Position numbers and translations under genes: made by a program. Below, piece after piece: positions 23,001-38,000 of a stretch of 64,000 nucleotides of DNA. The notes under the pieces were generated by a model. That model was not told the origin of the DNA. It ran no database searches and saw only the letters and a list, made by a program, of their open reading frames with translations. This DNA is from Antilocapra americana. Taxonomy: Eukaryota > Chordata > Mammalia > Artiodactyla > Antilocapridae. Where the stretch lies: assembly GCA_007570785.1 (NCBI GenBank), contig ML664152.1, forward strand, positions 676,640-740,639, read 5' to 3'. How positions within the stretch are numbered: the first letter of the stretch is position 1; each line of letters opens with the position of its first letter.

Positions 23001-26000
23001 GGGGTGGGTCTCCACACCCACTCACTCTGAGGAGTGAGACACACAGAAACCTGGAAGCCACCAAGTTCATCAGAGGCAGGGGGTGTGGGGGAACCTCCTG
23101 AAGAACCTTCAAGCCATCTGACTTCAAGATGTGAGGGTTCACACGTGGAAGTCTAAGCTGACGGGCACCACTAGGGAAGCCCAGTGGCCATGCAAGGTGC
23201 TGACCACTGCAGATGGCCCACTTGGGCCTGGCTGGTCAGATGTGGCAGCGGACAACCACAGACTGGATGGGACTGAAATAAAGGAGGCAGCCATGCTCCC
23301 TGAGTGAAGTAGAACTTCACTCCATTTAGAGAATAAAAACACTTTTTATTGAAAAGAAGCTATTAGTCAATACATTCAGCATTTCTGTATCCTTCAGTCA
23401 TTGTTATGCTCCTCTGAACCACTTTCTTCATAAACATCAACTATACAAACCTTTGCTTGTTGCCCAAATAAAAACCATTTTCCTTTGAAATCACTGTGCC
23501 TCCTGACAAGCATACTGGCTGAGTCGCTGGTTTCTCACCATGCTTTGTGTCTCCCCCCGGCACTGAGAAGGAACCCTGCTACTGAAACATTTGGGGTTGG
23601 AGGTACCTGGGCACAGTGCTTGGCCTGGTGCTAGGGCTCCTCTGCCATCTACGTGTTGCCACTTCTTAACCAAAAACCGTAACCTACAAAAAAGGAAGAA
23701 AAACACTGAAAGCTAGAGCAAAGCCGGGGTTTAAATAACCAAGAACCTTTAGCCTCACCAGACGCTGTAGTGAGAGCCCACCCCTCACCACCCCCCACCC
23801 CGCACAGTACCTCCCCAGGCCGCTCCCAGCCCACCTGCCCACCCCGCCCCTCCAATCACAGCCCCACCCCCGCCCCACCCAGGCAGTCACCAGCACCTCC
23901 CAGGCCCAGCCCCACTCCCAGCCCTTCCAATCACAACCCCGCCAGCTCGGGGTCTGTCTGGCACGCTGTGCTCTCTTGCTCTCCATGCATCTATCCATTC
24001 ATGGGACCAGAGGTACAGCAGTGTGGGGGCCCCAAGACCCCTCTCCTCGATGACCCCCAACAGCGCCCCCGCAGCACTGCTGCTGCTGAGTCCCAAGGCT
24101 GTGAGGCACTGCTGTGTGTTGACCGGAAGACCGACCATCTGGCCACCCCCACCCACGTGTGACCTTCTTCCTGGCCCAGGGTGGGCTCTCCACAAATATA
24201 GGACAGATGCGTTTCAGAGTGACTGTCAGGTGGGTAGACAGTTTGCCCTCAGAAGAACTGGCAGGGAGGCAGGGGGAGTCCCCTACCCCCACGGGGGCTC
24301 CCAGCAGATGTGCAGCTGAACAGGCTGGGGTGCTGCATCTCTGAGGGCCTTGCAACCCCCTGACCTTTGCACACAGTCCAGGAAAGAGCCAAGGGTGCCC
24401 TGTTCACCCCCATGGCACCCCTTCTTGCAGATGATGAGTGTGGCCTGGAAGAGGTACCTCCGTGGGCAACATAGAGCAGACACAGATGCACAGTTCTTAG
24501 TAGAACAGACATTCTTAGAAATACAGCAGGTATTAAAATTATAAAATGAAATAGATTTTCATCGCTGTTAATTGTGAAACAGTCAAAATTTCTTGTCGTC
24601 ACACCAGGGAGTCCACCCCACTCCAAAAGTGGCTCCTGCATACACACTGGAGGCTGGGCAGGGCCAGGTAGGTGGACACTCAGAGGCAAGGGTACTCCCT
24701 GCCCACAGTGCAGGCTCAGAGCTTGTCTACAGGGAGGGCTGGAACGTGCCACCCTGGGGGTGGGGGGCGGCGGCCGCACGTCTTCCTGTGCACATGGCGA
24801 CCTTTATGTAACACAGATTTGACTAAAATATAAGAAACTGAAATGCAAAGAAGTGAAATACAGTTTTAAGCATGATCAGACTGTCATCACAAGAGCCCCA
24901 TTAAAGGGAACACTTTGTTTTATAATAAAAAGGCAGCCTTACACCCTTCTGTCTTAGAAGGTGTAGCTCTGCACAACATGGTTTCCAAAAGATAAAGGTC
25001 ATTTATATTTTAAGGCCTCAAATGCCATTCATCTTAAACGAGGAAACAACTAGAGTTTAAAAGACCGAAGGACCTCACACCACAGACAGGCAGTACCTGA
25101 GGACAGCGATCACCACCCTGACAGCCGTGCGGAATCTGGTGAAGGGGCGGGACTCTGCCGCCTTCTTGTCTGCCTTGGAAGGGAACACCCCCAAGTGGGC
25201 GATCATGGACAGGGTTTCCTGTTCAGAGTCCTGGAAGCCACCGATGAGCAGCAGAAGGTACTTCTTCTGATAAATTAAGGCTTTTCTAAAGCTCTCTGCT
25301 CTCAAATAACGCAGGTACAACTTTTCCATCTAAAAGAAAAAAACAGTGAAACGTGGTCACGGGACAAAGACGTTCTCCTCAGAAGTCTCCACAGCAGAGC
25401 TGTTGCACCAAGTGCTTTAAAGGAACCAGACCTTCTCCTCAGAAAATTATCCCAGGAGTTGGCTCCCACGCCATCTGTGACGAGAAACAGCCTTGCGTTC
25501 AGAGTTCCATCTGGTTTATCAGACAGAACGCAGAGCAGATGTTGCTTCGCCAGCGCTGGAGGAGCCCGAGGGCCCCAGGAATCAACCACCAAGCATGGAC
25601 CAGACAGGGGACAGGTGGAGCTCTGCTCTCAGGCATTCAGAGAGGGGAGGCTGGGGGAATCCTGAGGTCACAGGCAGAGGTCGGTGTCCTGTCCTGATGG
25701 GGCTTCCCTCGAGAGGCCCACAGCTTGGGCCTCATGGTCAGAAACGCTGCGTGAACTGCAGGCCGAGGGTTTTCTCAGGCTGCAGACACGATGCCCTGAG
25801 ATTCAAGGCATCAGGGGTTTCACCCCAACCCAGGATCTTAAGAGGCACCACAGGTGGAGCCTGGAGGCTCTGTAAGGCAGTAAAAACACTTGGCACGACA
25901 CTGGTGTGGGGGACACATGTTGCCTGACATGTGTGGTCTTGTACTCATCAGACCCACAGCAAGCACAGCCCCAAGAGTGGCCCCGTGTAGTGACCGCGTG

Positions 26001-29000
26001 GGTCTACCGACTGCGACACGCGCGCCATCTCGGGGAAGTGGGTGGAATTCGCAGGCTGGGGGTGGGAAATCTACGTAATTTCCCTTCAATTTTGTCATGG
26101 ACTTAAAACTTGCCTAAAAACATAAGCAAGTCAGGAGTGGCCAAGAGATGGTGTCCCCACACTTACCACTACCGCGGGCTTGCACTCACCTTGGCACTGT
26201 AGGCCCCGGCGTCCAGTGCTGGGTCTGAGTGTTGTGCTGAGCCTGCTGAGACCATCTTGTCCTGCTTCCAGGCAGACCTGTCTGACCTCTGCAAGGACCA
26301 CAGATGGTGTGTCTGTACAGTCATTCTCCCGGCAGAGCATCTTGAGAGAAGTGTCTGACAGCACAGTGGGGACTGCTCCCAGCCACCTGGGTCCCACTGC
26401 AGCCTCTTCTCAGTGCTGCCCAAATTGTCACGTGATTATTAGCAGACCATTAACACCCAGAGGTGGTTGTGACCCACCATTTCCTGAAGTATGATTGCAC
26501 AAAAAGGACATCTTTATTAAAAGCAAAACCCTCAACATTGAGAAGTCAAGGCTTTAAGCCTACTAGACCCCCTCATCCTCCCTGGTCCTAGAAATGCTGA
26601 CTCCTGGCAGCTGCAGGCAGCCGGCTCTGTTCCAGTCCTGTGAACCACATGCCCTGGACCCCTCAGGGGCCATGCGGTGAAGAGGGGACACCATGAGCAG
26701 GCCACGGTCCCACACTGGTGGCACGGCCCGACACCATGCTGGGCTGAGCACCCCACAACTCCAGAGGGAACACAGACGGGAGGAGGACCATACAGGGAGG
26801 GTCAAGGCTGACACCCACAACTGACAGCCAGGAGCTTCCTGCTGCCAAGGACGAGGGGAAGTGGGCGCCGGTGCTAGGGTTGTGTGCCCAGTGGCCTTCA
26901 AGGCAGCCTGGCCATGGCCCACCATGCAGGGCAGTACCAGGAGGAGGCAGGTGCTGAGCTGTGCCACTTCCCTGCTGGGCAGAAGGAAGAGACCATGCAC
27001 AGGCCTCTAACCCAGCCTGCCCTCCCTAGAAGGAGACACTTCAGGGACAGAGGCCACCTTGACAGGAAGGAGATGCCCATGTCAGTCTGCCCCAGCCACC
27101 TCTGACTCACTCATTCCTTTAATTTCCTGATTGGCTAACTTCCACAGGAGAGACAAAAGCATCCCAGGAGACCATGCCGTTAGTCCACCCAGGGTGCCTG
27201 AACGAGAAGCCTCAAAGCACACTCTGCGCAGAAGCCCGAGGGGCAGATAGCCAGGCACCATGCCCACGGCAGCCCTCACCTGATCACCTCTCCTGCCGAG
27301 GAACAGAGCCGGGGTCTGCTTGTGGGTGGGCCCCACTTCCCAAGCTCAGAGAGCTCTGCCTTCCACAGGCCTTCAAACTGACAGAGTGGAACTGGACAGC
27401 ACTGAAAGACAGACCCCACACCAACGGGACCCTCCCAGCCTCAACAGGACGCTGCCCCACAGCACCAGAAATAAGCGCGCATCCCTAAAACCTTCCGAGA
27501 GAGAAGACCCTAGGCACAGACGGTGCGCTCAACCAACATGTAAAGAGGAAACAACCATCAGCTCCACATACTCTCTTCTAGAAAACAAGAGGAGGGAAAA
27601 TGTCCCAATTCGTTAATAAGGCCGAAACCAGAGACAAAAAAACCTGTCCAGATTAATATTCCTCCTGAAATCAGACACAGAAATGCACAACAATATGTAA
27701 GCAAAAAGATGCAGCAGCAAACAGAGAAAAAAATACATCGTGACCTAGTCAGGTTTTTCCCAGAACAATGAGAGTCCTCACTCAACAGTCAATGGACTTC
27801 ACCATATTAAGGGGCTAACCAAGAAAGACCAAACTATGACACCAACAGAGGAAGAGCAAAGCACGATGGAGTCCGACACCGACTCATGACAGAAGTCCCA
27901 GAAAACCAGGAACTGGAGGAAGCCTCTTCAAACTGACCCCAGGGCATCGTCCTCCAGGGGAAGACAGGCTCCACCTGGGATGGGATGGGGCTGGCTGTCC
28001 TCTCCAGCTGGGCAGGGGGCAAGGACAGGAAATCATAGCCATACCAAGTAGAAAGAAGGAAACAGTCCCCATGCGCATACGACAAGATCGCCCAGGCAGA
28101 ATATCCTACAGATAGGCTCCTGGGGCCAAAATGTAAGGCTTGAAGACTGCAGAATGCAAGGTGGGTCTGTGAACATCAATCACGTTTCTGCACACCAGCC
28201 ACGAACACCCAGAAAACAGAAAGCTTGAAAAGTACCATTTACAACAGCCCCTTAAAAAACGAGTTCTTTATGTAAAATAAAAATCTAACTTAATGTGCAC
28301 AGGATCTGCAGGCTGACAGCTACAACACATCTAGGAAATTTTAAAAGATCTAAATACATGGACATGAAAGTACACAGACGGGAAGATTCGAGACAGTTCA
28401 AGCGCAGTTACAGATGTCAATTCTGCCCAAATGTTTAATAAAAAATGTGCTTCATAATTCACAAAATTTATGCTTTAAAGGGTGAAACTGAACTGGCACT
28501 AGTGGTAAAGAACCCGGTTGCCCATGCAGGAGATTTAAGAGACACAGGTTTGATCCCTGGGTTGGGAAGATCCCCTGGAGGAGGACATGGCAACCTACTC
28601 CAGTGTTCTTGCCTGGAGAATCCCATGAACAAAGGAGCCTGGCGGGATACAGTCCATGGGGTCACAACAGTCAAGACACGACTGAAGTGACTTAGCATGC
28701 AAAGTGTGAAACTGAACTGGCTCTGGTATATTCCTTGGGTTGTGCAACCATCACCACTTCCCAGTTTCATCACCCAGAGCCATGTGCCCTCAGCACTCAC
28801 TCCCCACTGCCTCCCTCCAGCCACTAACAACCTACGCTCCTGCCCCTGCGATGGTCTGTTCTGGGAACTGGCTTGCTTCACCTGTCGTAATGTTTTCAAA
28901 GCTTACCCACACTGTAGCACTCAGCAGTCCTTTATTTCTATTTATTGCCAAATAATACTCCATTTATGGATATGTGTTGTGTGCTGTCCTTAGTTGCTCA

Positions 29001-32000
29001 GTTGTGATCTGACGCTAGGCTCCTCTGTCCATGTGGATTCTCCAGGCAAGAATACTGAAATGGGTTGCCATGCCCTCCTCCAAGGAATCTTCCCAACCCA
29101 GGGATCAAACCCAGGTCTCTTGCACTGCAGGCAGATTCTTTACCATATGAGCCACCAGGGAAGCCCAAGAATACTGGAGTAGGTAGCCAATCCCTTCTTT
29201 AGGGAATCATCCCAACCCAGGAATCGAACTGGGGTCTCTTGCATTGCAGGTGGATATTTCAACCAGTGAGATACAAGGGAAGCCCTCATTTACTGATATA
29301 CCACATTTTACTTACACATTTATCAATTAATGAACTTTTGGATTATTCCCACATTTGAAAGAATGAATAATGGCAATAAGAAAGCTTGTACACAAGTTTC
29401 CATGTGGACATATTTGTATTTTTATTTCTCCTGAGTGAAGGCCTAGAGGCAGAATGACAGGATGAAGACAGCGGCCTCATCTGTTCTGAGGAACTGCTTG
29501 GCTGTTTTCCAAAGTGGCTGTACCATTTTACCTTTCTAATTCTTCCCACATTGATGTACAGAATGCAATCCCAGTCAAAACCACCAGCAAGATTCTAAAA
29601 TTTATATTGAAGAACAGAGGAACCAGCCTAACCAAATCATTTGAAAAAGAGGGAAAAAATGGAGCATTCCACTACCTAACCGTATCAGTCAGTTCAGTTG
29701 CTCAGTCATGTCCAGCTCCTTGCGACCTCATGGACTGCAGCACGCCAGGGTTCCCTGTCCATCACCAACTCCCGGAGCTTGCTCAAACTCATGTCCATCG
29801 AGTTGGTGATGCCATCCAACCATCTCATCCTCTGTTGTCCCCTTCTCCTCCTGCCTTCAATCTTTCTCAGCATCAGTGTCTTTTCCAATGAGTCAGTTAT
29901 TCACATCAGCTGGCCAAAGTATTAGAATTTCAGCTTCAGCATCAGTTCTTCCAAAGAATATTCAGGACTAATTTTCTTTAGAATCAACTGGTTGGATCTC
30001 CTTGCAGTCCAAGGGACTCTCAAGAGTCTTCTCCAACACCACAGTTCAAAAGCATGAATTCTTCAATGTTCAGCTTTCTTTATGGTACAACTCTCACATC
30101 CATACATGACTACAGGAAAAACCATAGCCTTCACTAGATGAACCTTTGCTGGCAAAGTAAAGTCTCTGCTTTTTAATATACTGTCTAGGTTGGTCATAGT
30201 TTTTCTTCCAAACAACAAGCATCTTTTAATTTCATGGCTGCAGTCACCATCTGCAGTGACTTTGGAGCCCCCAAAATAAAGTCTCTGACTGTTTCCATTG
30301 TTTCCCCATCTTTTTGCCATGAAGTGATGGGACCAGATGACATGATCTTAGTTTTTTGAATGTTGAATTTTAAGCCAGGTTTTCACTCTCCTCTTTTACT
30401 GTCATCAAGAGGTTCTTTAGTTCCTCTTCATTTTCTGCCATAAGGGTGGTATCATCTGCATATCTGAAGTTATTGATATTTCTCCCTGCAATCTTGATTC
30501 CAGCTTGTGCTCCATCCAGCCCAGTATTTTGCATAATGTATTCTGCATGTAAATAAGCAGGGTGACAATATACAGCCTTGACATACTCCTTTCCCAATTT
30601 GGAACAAGTCTGTTGTTCCATGTCCAGTTCCAACTATTGCTTCTTGACCAGCATACAGATTTCTCAGGAGGCAGGTAAATGGACTAGTATTTCCATCTGT
30701 TTAAGAATTTCCCAGTTTGTTGTGATCTACAGTCAAAGGCTTTGGTGTAGTCAATAAAACACAAGCAGATGTTTTTCTGGAATTCTCTTGCTTTTTCTAT
30801 GATCCAATGATGCTGGCAATTTGATCTTTGATTCCTCTGCCTTTTCTACATAATATAAATCTACATTAATCAGGCAGCTGATGAAAAACAGGCATATAAA
30901 ACAGTGGGACAGAGCAACGAATCTAGACATAAAGACACAAATATTGCTGAAAGACTTTGGACACGGGTACAAGGCCAACTCAGGGAGAAAGGAGAATCTT
31001 GTCAACACAGTGTGTGGGGTCTCGGATATCAGCAGGCACAAAACAGGCCCCTACCTACCCTCAAACCAAAGCAAAATGGACTACAGACAGACCATGGACC
31101 TAAACATGAAAAGAACAACTCTACGACTCTTGGCAGGACCCATACAAGAACAAACTGATACAGGATTGCATCAAAATTAAAGGCTTTTGTGCTGCCAAGG
31201 ACAACGACACAGGAGAACAAACTCAGATGGGGAGAAAATATTTGCAAATTATATTTCTGACAAAGGAGCTATATCCAGAACATATAAAGAACTCTGAAAA
31301 CTCAACAATAAGAAAACAAATGATCCAGCTGAAGAACAGGCAAAAGCCTTTAATGGATACTTTTCCAAAGAAGACCCTCACAGCACGTCCCATGTATCAG
31401 CACTCTGCCAAGACGACAGGTAAAACGCTACACGCAAAGATGCAGAGAAGCTGGGACCCTCACTGAGATGCAGCTGTCTGGAAAGCTCTGGACACTGAGC
31501 ACACAGTGACTGCTGGCCACAGCAATGCCCCGGCTGGGTGTTTGCACAGAGAGAGGAACCCGTGTCCACACTCATAAGATGAGGCACGTTTGTGCCAGGC
31601 AGAGCCGCTCAATAATGGGTAGGGCTGAGCTGTGGACACTCCCCCTGATGGACCTCCGGTGCTTTCCAGAAGAAGCGAACAGCCCCTCAAAGGCCCCAGC
31701 CCTGTGATCCCACTTAGAGATGTCCATCACACTACCAAGAGGCAGAGTTAACTAAATGCAAATTTTAAAATAGTTTGGAAACATTTCCACTGTTTTTTTA
31801 AAAAAAAGTAATAAAAGCAAATTGCCAACAGGAAACCTAAATATAAAGAAAAAAAAAAAAGGCACTCTTGAGAAAGCATCTATCAAATGACACAACCAGG
31901 AAAGTTATCTATTATTTTCACCAGGTGAAAGTCAGCTAAAACTCTAATAAAACTCTTCAGATTATTCAATTCTTGGTCAAAACCTCTTTCCGTGAGCAGG

Positions 32001-35000
32001 TGCCACACACCATCTCCTGAGGAGGGTCCCATGGGTGTGCACACATCGCTGTCTGTGAACAGAGCCAGCATGTCGGGTGTGGCCCAAGGCCTCCGCGGCC
32101 CCTGGAGCGTACCTTGCGAGTGCAGCCCTCCTGCGCGGTCCTCGGGGCCCGGTGCGCCCTCTCCAGCCGAGACAGGGCCCTGCACAGCTCCGCCTTCTCC
32201 CGCATAGCTGTGCTGAGCGCTCTGCTCAGGGACTCGTTGTCCTTCAGCAGGACATCCACCAGCTGGACCTGCAGCTCTGCCGCTGTTTTCTTCTTGAGGA
32301 GAAAACAAGATCAGTGGCTGAGAGTGTTTAGTTAAAAGGCATGCACATTACTCGTGGCTTGCACTGCTGGCTATTTCCAGGGATTTTAACTTTAAGCGTA
32401 TTTGCGTTTGGTGGGAAGCCTGAGAGGCTGGGCAGAGTGCATCAAGCCACATTCCTTTGGGCATCAGCCAGGGAAGCGTGTTAGGAAACAACCCGCTCCA
32501 ACGGTGCCTCTGTCAGAGGCAGCGCTTGAAGGGCAGTGGGAAGAGCATGCTCATCGCCAAGGGCCCCTCAGGACAGGCTCATTCTTTCCAGGCTGGTGGG
32601 CATGGCGAGTCAGCCCTCCTGCTGCCTGCACTGTCCCACCTGTCACAGAGCTCTGTCAGGAATTCGTAGCGGTAGTCAGGACTCCTGAAGGCACCCTATA
32701 TAGCTGATGGGGAGCTCAATTTCAGCCCAGGGTCTTGGCACAAGTGCAGGGTCAGCAGATGGGCTGGGCCATCAGCCACAGAGCAGGAGAGACCCGTACC
32801 ACCGTGGGCACCACAGACAGTGCCCTCAGCCACCCATAAAACAGGCTGATGGGGGGCAGGCAAGACTGGCCACAGTGAACAAGAAAACTGGTCTCACCCG
32901 GCAGGAGCTGGACGTGCCCAATTCAGACTTCAGTGTCTCCAGCGTATGCAGCAAAGATGCCACTGCCTTCTCGTTTGACGATGTCCAATCACTGATTGTC
33001 CTGGCGAAGGACACAGCCACTCAGCTGGTGCACAAGGCTCCCAGCAGCAGACACCCAAAGCCAGGCAGGTACTCCACACAGCACCCAGGGTGCTCTGCAG
33101 TGATTGCAGCAGCCAGGATACAGTGAAGCCTGGGGGTGGGCGGTCTGTGAAGCCAGAAACCTCCAGCCACTGACCACTGACCTCTGAGGCTCCCTCAGTG
33201 TGTCCATCTCCCTCAGCTGCTCTCTGCTGGGACTCTGAGCCAGCTACTCAGAAATGGTCAGCTATTCTAGGCGAGACTTCACCACTGCAATAACTAAATT
33301 CAGTTACAGGAGAAGGGCTGTAGTGGCTGAGCTTTTGTGTGCTCAGAAAAGGGCAAATAAGTATTCTTTCCCACCAAACAGTAGAGTCTCAGGTCCCACG
33401 CGCAGCAGCACCAGGGCTTCAGGCAAGGCAGACTCTGCACAGACACCTGACACTGCGCACCCTGGAGCACAGGGGTTGGGCCAGACCCTCTGGGTGGGGA
33501 GCACTTACAGAGGGGCACAGAGAGACCCAACTATCTGTCCTGTTAGAAGGCAAACCCATAACCTGTCATCTTTCAAGAGAACACTGTGGATGAATTTATC
33601 CACACACGTGGCATGAGAAAGAGTCTGTCTCATTAAAACCTGGACCTCAATCAAAGGCACACCCCAAACGCAGGATTTTCTTGGCACCACAGGTGCTAGC
33701 CAGTAGCAGGCGGGCCCTGAGCCACTTACCTGTCCACCGTCTGGTTGATGAAGCTGGTGAGAAGCCCCGCGGCGCAGATCAGCTGCTGCCGCACCTTCTC
33801 TAGGCCCCGCTGCTGCTCACGGAGGTGCTCCGGCTCCATGCTTGGCAGTGCCACCCGCGCCTGCAGCTCCTGCACAGTCCGCTGCAGCTGCTGGATCTTG
33901 TGCTCATCCCGCTGGTGCTGCAGCTCCAGCTCCCGCTGTGGGTGAGGAAGCAACCTCACACATGGCCCAGGGCAGAGACAGGCCCAGGGTGCCACGCGGA
34001 GGCCGCCCTCCCGGCCAGGACCAACCAGGACATGCTCTAAGCAGAGACCCTGGGCTCCATGCTGAGTCAGGGCAGGAGTCGGGGGAGGATGGCCCTGCCC
34101 CGGACAAGCTGCAGGCCTCCAGGACCCACGACAAGGCCCAGGGTGGGACACACATGGCGGTGGTGGTAGGGGGGAACCACAGCCCAAGCACCCCTCTGCC
34201 TCTGCAGGCTCCCCAGCAACAATAGGCCAGGCTGGATCGTGAGGCCCTCGGCCACCCCCTTGTGAGCTGCCCCCTACTGCAGAGGAACCAGGCCACTTTC
34301 TGCCTGGTGCCCAGGACCAGTGCCCGAAGGAGGTGGTGTAGGGAGGGAGCTCTAGGGAACCGAAGACAGCCAGGCAGGACTGGGAAGGACCGGGCAGAGA
34401 AGGTGCAGGCCTGGCCTGCCCTCTCCCAGGCCAGCACATGAACTGGGCCTACTCTCCACCCGGCACCTCCCGATCCTCCCCAGCATCAGCTTCTCAGGAA
34501 ACGGAAGCCTTTATTGATCTTCCAAATGAGGAAAAAGTAACAAAACCGAGGGACCTGCTGATTTGTTTAAAAAAAAAAAAAAAGAAATTGGCCCTGAAGC
34601 AACTATCAGAAGCCTGGGCCATTATGGCCAGATAAAGACCCCATCATCTGGATCAAATTAACTGCCTACAGTAAAAATACCACCAAAACGACAACATAGT
34701 TATAAACAAAAAAATACACATGGAGGTTCATTGTGAAGAACACTTAATAATTTAAGTTAGAAAATACTTTGTATTTATTTTTTAAGTAACTACATTACCA
34801 AACGTTAAAAAAAATAAGAGATTTAGCAAAAGTCTTTAAGTAAGGTTTGGGAAGCCCCTTGAGAAGCAGGTGAAGATGACAAATCCCTCTTCCTGGAGAG
34901 ACAGCCCCCCACACACAAAGCCTGGAACTCGCTCTGGGGGCCCCGAGTGACCATAGCCCAACCCAGGGCTGTGACTTCAGCTCCTCCGTCAAGAAACCCC

Positions 35001-38000
35001 GTGGCCAGGCTCTGTTCTCTGCCACAGCCCAAGACGACCCCTCCACCGCCAAGACCTCTAGTGAGGAAACATGACTAAGTTCAAGGCTGTCTAACCCCAC
35101 ACGGAACACTACTCACAGACAACACACGTGAACCTGGAAAACACCATGGTGGGTCCAGACACAGAAGGCTACACACCATACGATTCGCTGACATGAAACG
35201 TCCAGAGGGCTGGACAGTCAGTCAGCGGTGCTGGGGCTGCGGTGCCCGCTCACAGGTTCATCCTGGGGGTGAACATGTTCTAAAACCGACTGAGTGATGG
35301 CTGCACAACTTCTGAATATACTAAAAATTGCTGAACTGTGCAATTTAAATTGGGGAACTCAACAGTGTGTGAATATCTCACTAGTATTTATTTTTTGACC
35401 ATTTTATGTCAGGCTAACCATTAAAAAGACCAGGCTATTGGTTTTCCTTCTGTGTTTTAAAACCTTTTTAGAATCTGACAAAACACAAAGATAGAAATAA
35501 AAGTAATTTTTTTCAACATTTTTAAAAAGTCTTTTTAAAAAGAACAAAATAAAAGTGAATTCATGAGAAAACACAGAATATAATATCCTCAGAAACAAAT
35601 ACTTTTGGTGGACATATAATGTATCTAAAATTAAGATCCATCCAAAAGATAAAGGGAGGGAACACTTCCAAATCAACTCTGCATAGCCAAGACCTTCCTG
35701 ATATCAGAACCAAAACCACAAGAAAACTACAGAACAATATTGCTCATAAATATAAATGCAAAATCTTTAACAAAAGACTAGCAAACTGAACTCAGCACTA
35801 ATTTAAAAAGAATTATACACCAAATTCTTTACTGTCTAAGCCACCAGGGTAAAGAATCCACCTGCAATGTGGGAGACCTGGGTTTGACCCCTGGGCTGGG
35901 AAGATCCCCTGGAGGAGGGCATGACAACCCACTCCAGTATTCTTGCCTGGAGTCCATAAGGTCACAAAGAGTCAGACACGACTGAGCGACTAAGCACTGC
36001 ACACACACCAAAAGTCAAGAGGAATGCAGCCCAAGAGGGCCAGGATGGCTGAAAATAGGAAAATCCATCAATCAATCCAGAAGCACAACGGAAGCACAAA
36101 AGCTGTAAATCTCATAAGACAGTGAAAGAGCACATCCAACACTCTCAATATTAAAATAAACTAGAAAAGACTGAATAAACTAGAAATGGAAGGGACCTTC
36201 CTCTGATAAGGGGCAGCGGCAATAATCAAACACAGAAGCCAAAGAACCATCCACGGAGACACGGAACTACTCGGGCCGGAGGATCCAAAACGACCTGGGG
36301 AAAGAACAAGGTAGGAGGCCGCAAGCTCCTGACCTCCACTTGCTCCCAGGCGAAGGGGCAGCCTGGGACCAGGACAGGCCGTTGGCCATGGCGCGCTCAC
36401 CAGCATCTCCTTGTCTCTCTGCCACCTGCTCCACGGCTGTGCGTCTGCTCGGCTGGGCCTCAGCTCTGCTCCCATCCTCACGTCCTTGCATGCGTCCTGC
36501 TCTACCTGTCCCTGGCCCCGTGCCGGCCTCGCCCGCGTTCCAGGCAGGGTCTCCGAAGGCGTCTTCGGTGCCGCACTTACCTCCTGCTCCCGCTCCACCT
36601 CCTCGTGGTGCATGCGCGCCTCAGCCTCCAGGGCGCGCCGCTGCGCAGCCTCCAGTGCCACCTCCAGCTCCTGCACATGCTCCTCCTGGGTCCGCAGCTT
36701 CTGCAGCAGCGCCGGGTGTGCAGGCTTCTCCTGAGGCCGCCGACTCAGCCGTTCTGTCAGGACGCGCTCATGCTGCAGGGCCTCCGACAGCTCGCGGGCG
36801 CGGTCCCGCTCAGCCTCAAGGCTCCGCTGCAGCTCGGACATGTGGCCGCGCTCCTGTGCCAGCAGCGCCTCACAGCGCGACGCCTCGATCTGCAGCTCCT
36901 GCCGCAGGTTGTCCTTCGCTGTCTGTTCATGCTTCAGCACCACGCACAGCTGGTTGCTCTGGGCACACTGTTGCTCCAAAGATGCCCTTAACTCCTGCAT
37001 CATGGAATGGTGAGGCAAGAAAGATCAAACCAAGAGCAACAGCATCTAGCCAGTTTTCATAGCCAGAGCTTCAGATGCTCTCCTTTGGGTGAAGCAGCGT
37101 GCACAGTAACCGCCCGCCTTGTGACTCTGGATGAGGCGCTCTTCCGTGCACAGGGCCACCACCCAATTTGCCTCCCCCTCAAACTGACAGCCCCAGACCC
37201 CACATGGTGCTCAGCTCTTCCAGGCCCAGGGGACACCTCTGACGTGCAGCCACATGGCCGCCACGGGGCGCTGGCTCTCTGCCTCCTGGCACACAGACGG
37301 GGCACCCACAGGGCTCTGAGGCTGCGCTGGCCGCGCAGAAGCAACTGTGTGGAGGTGGGGGGGCACACATCCCTGTGCCCACGGGGACTCCCCTTACAGC
37401 CCCAGCCCGGGCCCCAGGGCCCAACTCCGTCACCTCCAGGGTCTTGGCACTCTGGCCCTCTCTCTGCATGTGCTGCAGCCGCTCCTCCTCCAGCTGGCTC
37501 TGCAGGGCCTGCTCCCTCAGGCGCTCACCCTCCAGCTGCTGCAGCGCCGCCTGCAGGTCAGTCTCCTTACTATCCAGCACGGACCTGAGTGGAGACATGG
37601 GCTCTCAAAGGGACGTGGGCCAGCGCTAGGGGCTCCCAGGACCTGGTGGGTGGGCCCCGCTGTGCGTTCCGCCCCCACCCCCCACCAACCCATGGGAGCA
37701 GAGTGGCACTCCCCCACACCTATCAGGACACGGGGGAAAACCTGGCTCCAGACATCCCCTTTCACTTCAAGGCTGGGAAGAAGGTGGTGGGAACCGTGCA
37801 ACGTCCACCGAGTTTTGCCCAGAAGCCTGAAGACAGGACGCTAGAAGGGGAGGCCTTGCAGGAGGGCCGCACCTCAGCTGGAGGACTTCCTTCTGCACAT
37901 CACTGAGGGACTTGAGCAGCCGCTCGTTGTCCTGTCTACACTCGCAAAGCTCGGACTTCAGGTCCCTGACAGCATTCTGCTCTACCACCAGCAGCTTTCG

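Noticed and set aside
36506..36580. A possible 75-nt GC-rich intron starting at the perfect donor in PCNT exon 11
   Set aside because: The frame is open throughout and residues just after the donor (VSA..K...E.L) align with human pericentrin, so I treat it as coding with a cryptic donor.
36340..37062. 240-codon plus-strand ORF opposite PCNT exons
   Set aside because: Antisense shadow of GC-rich coiled-coil exons; the minus strand has splice sites and homology.
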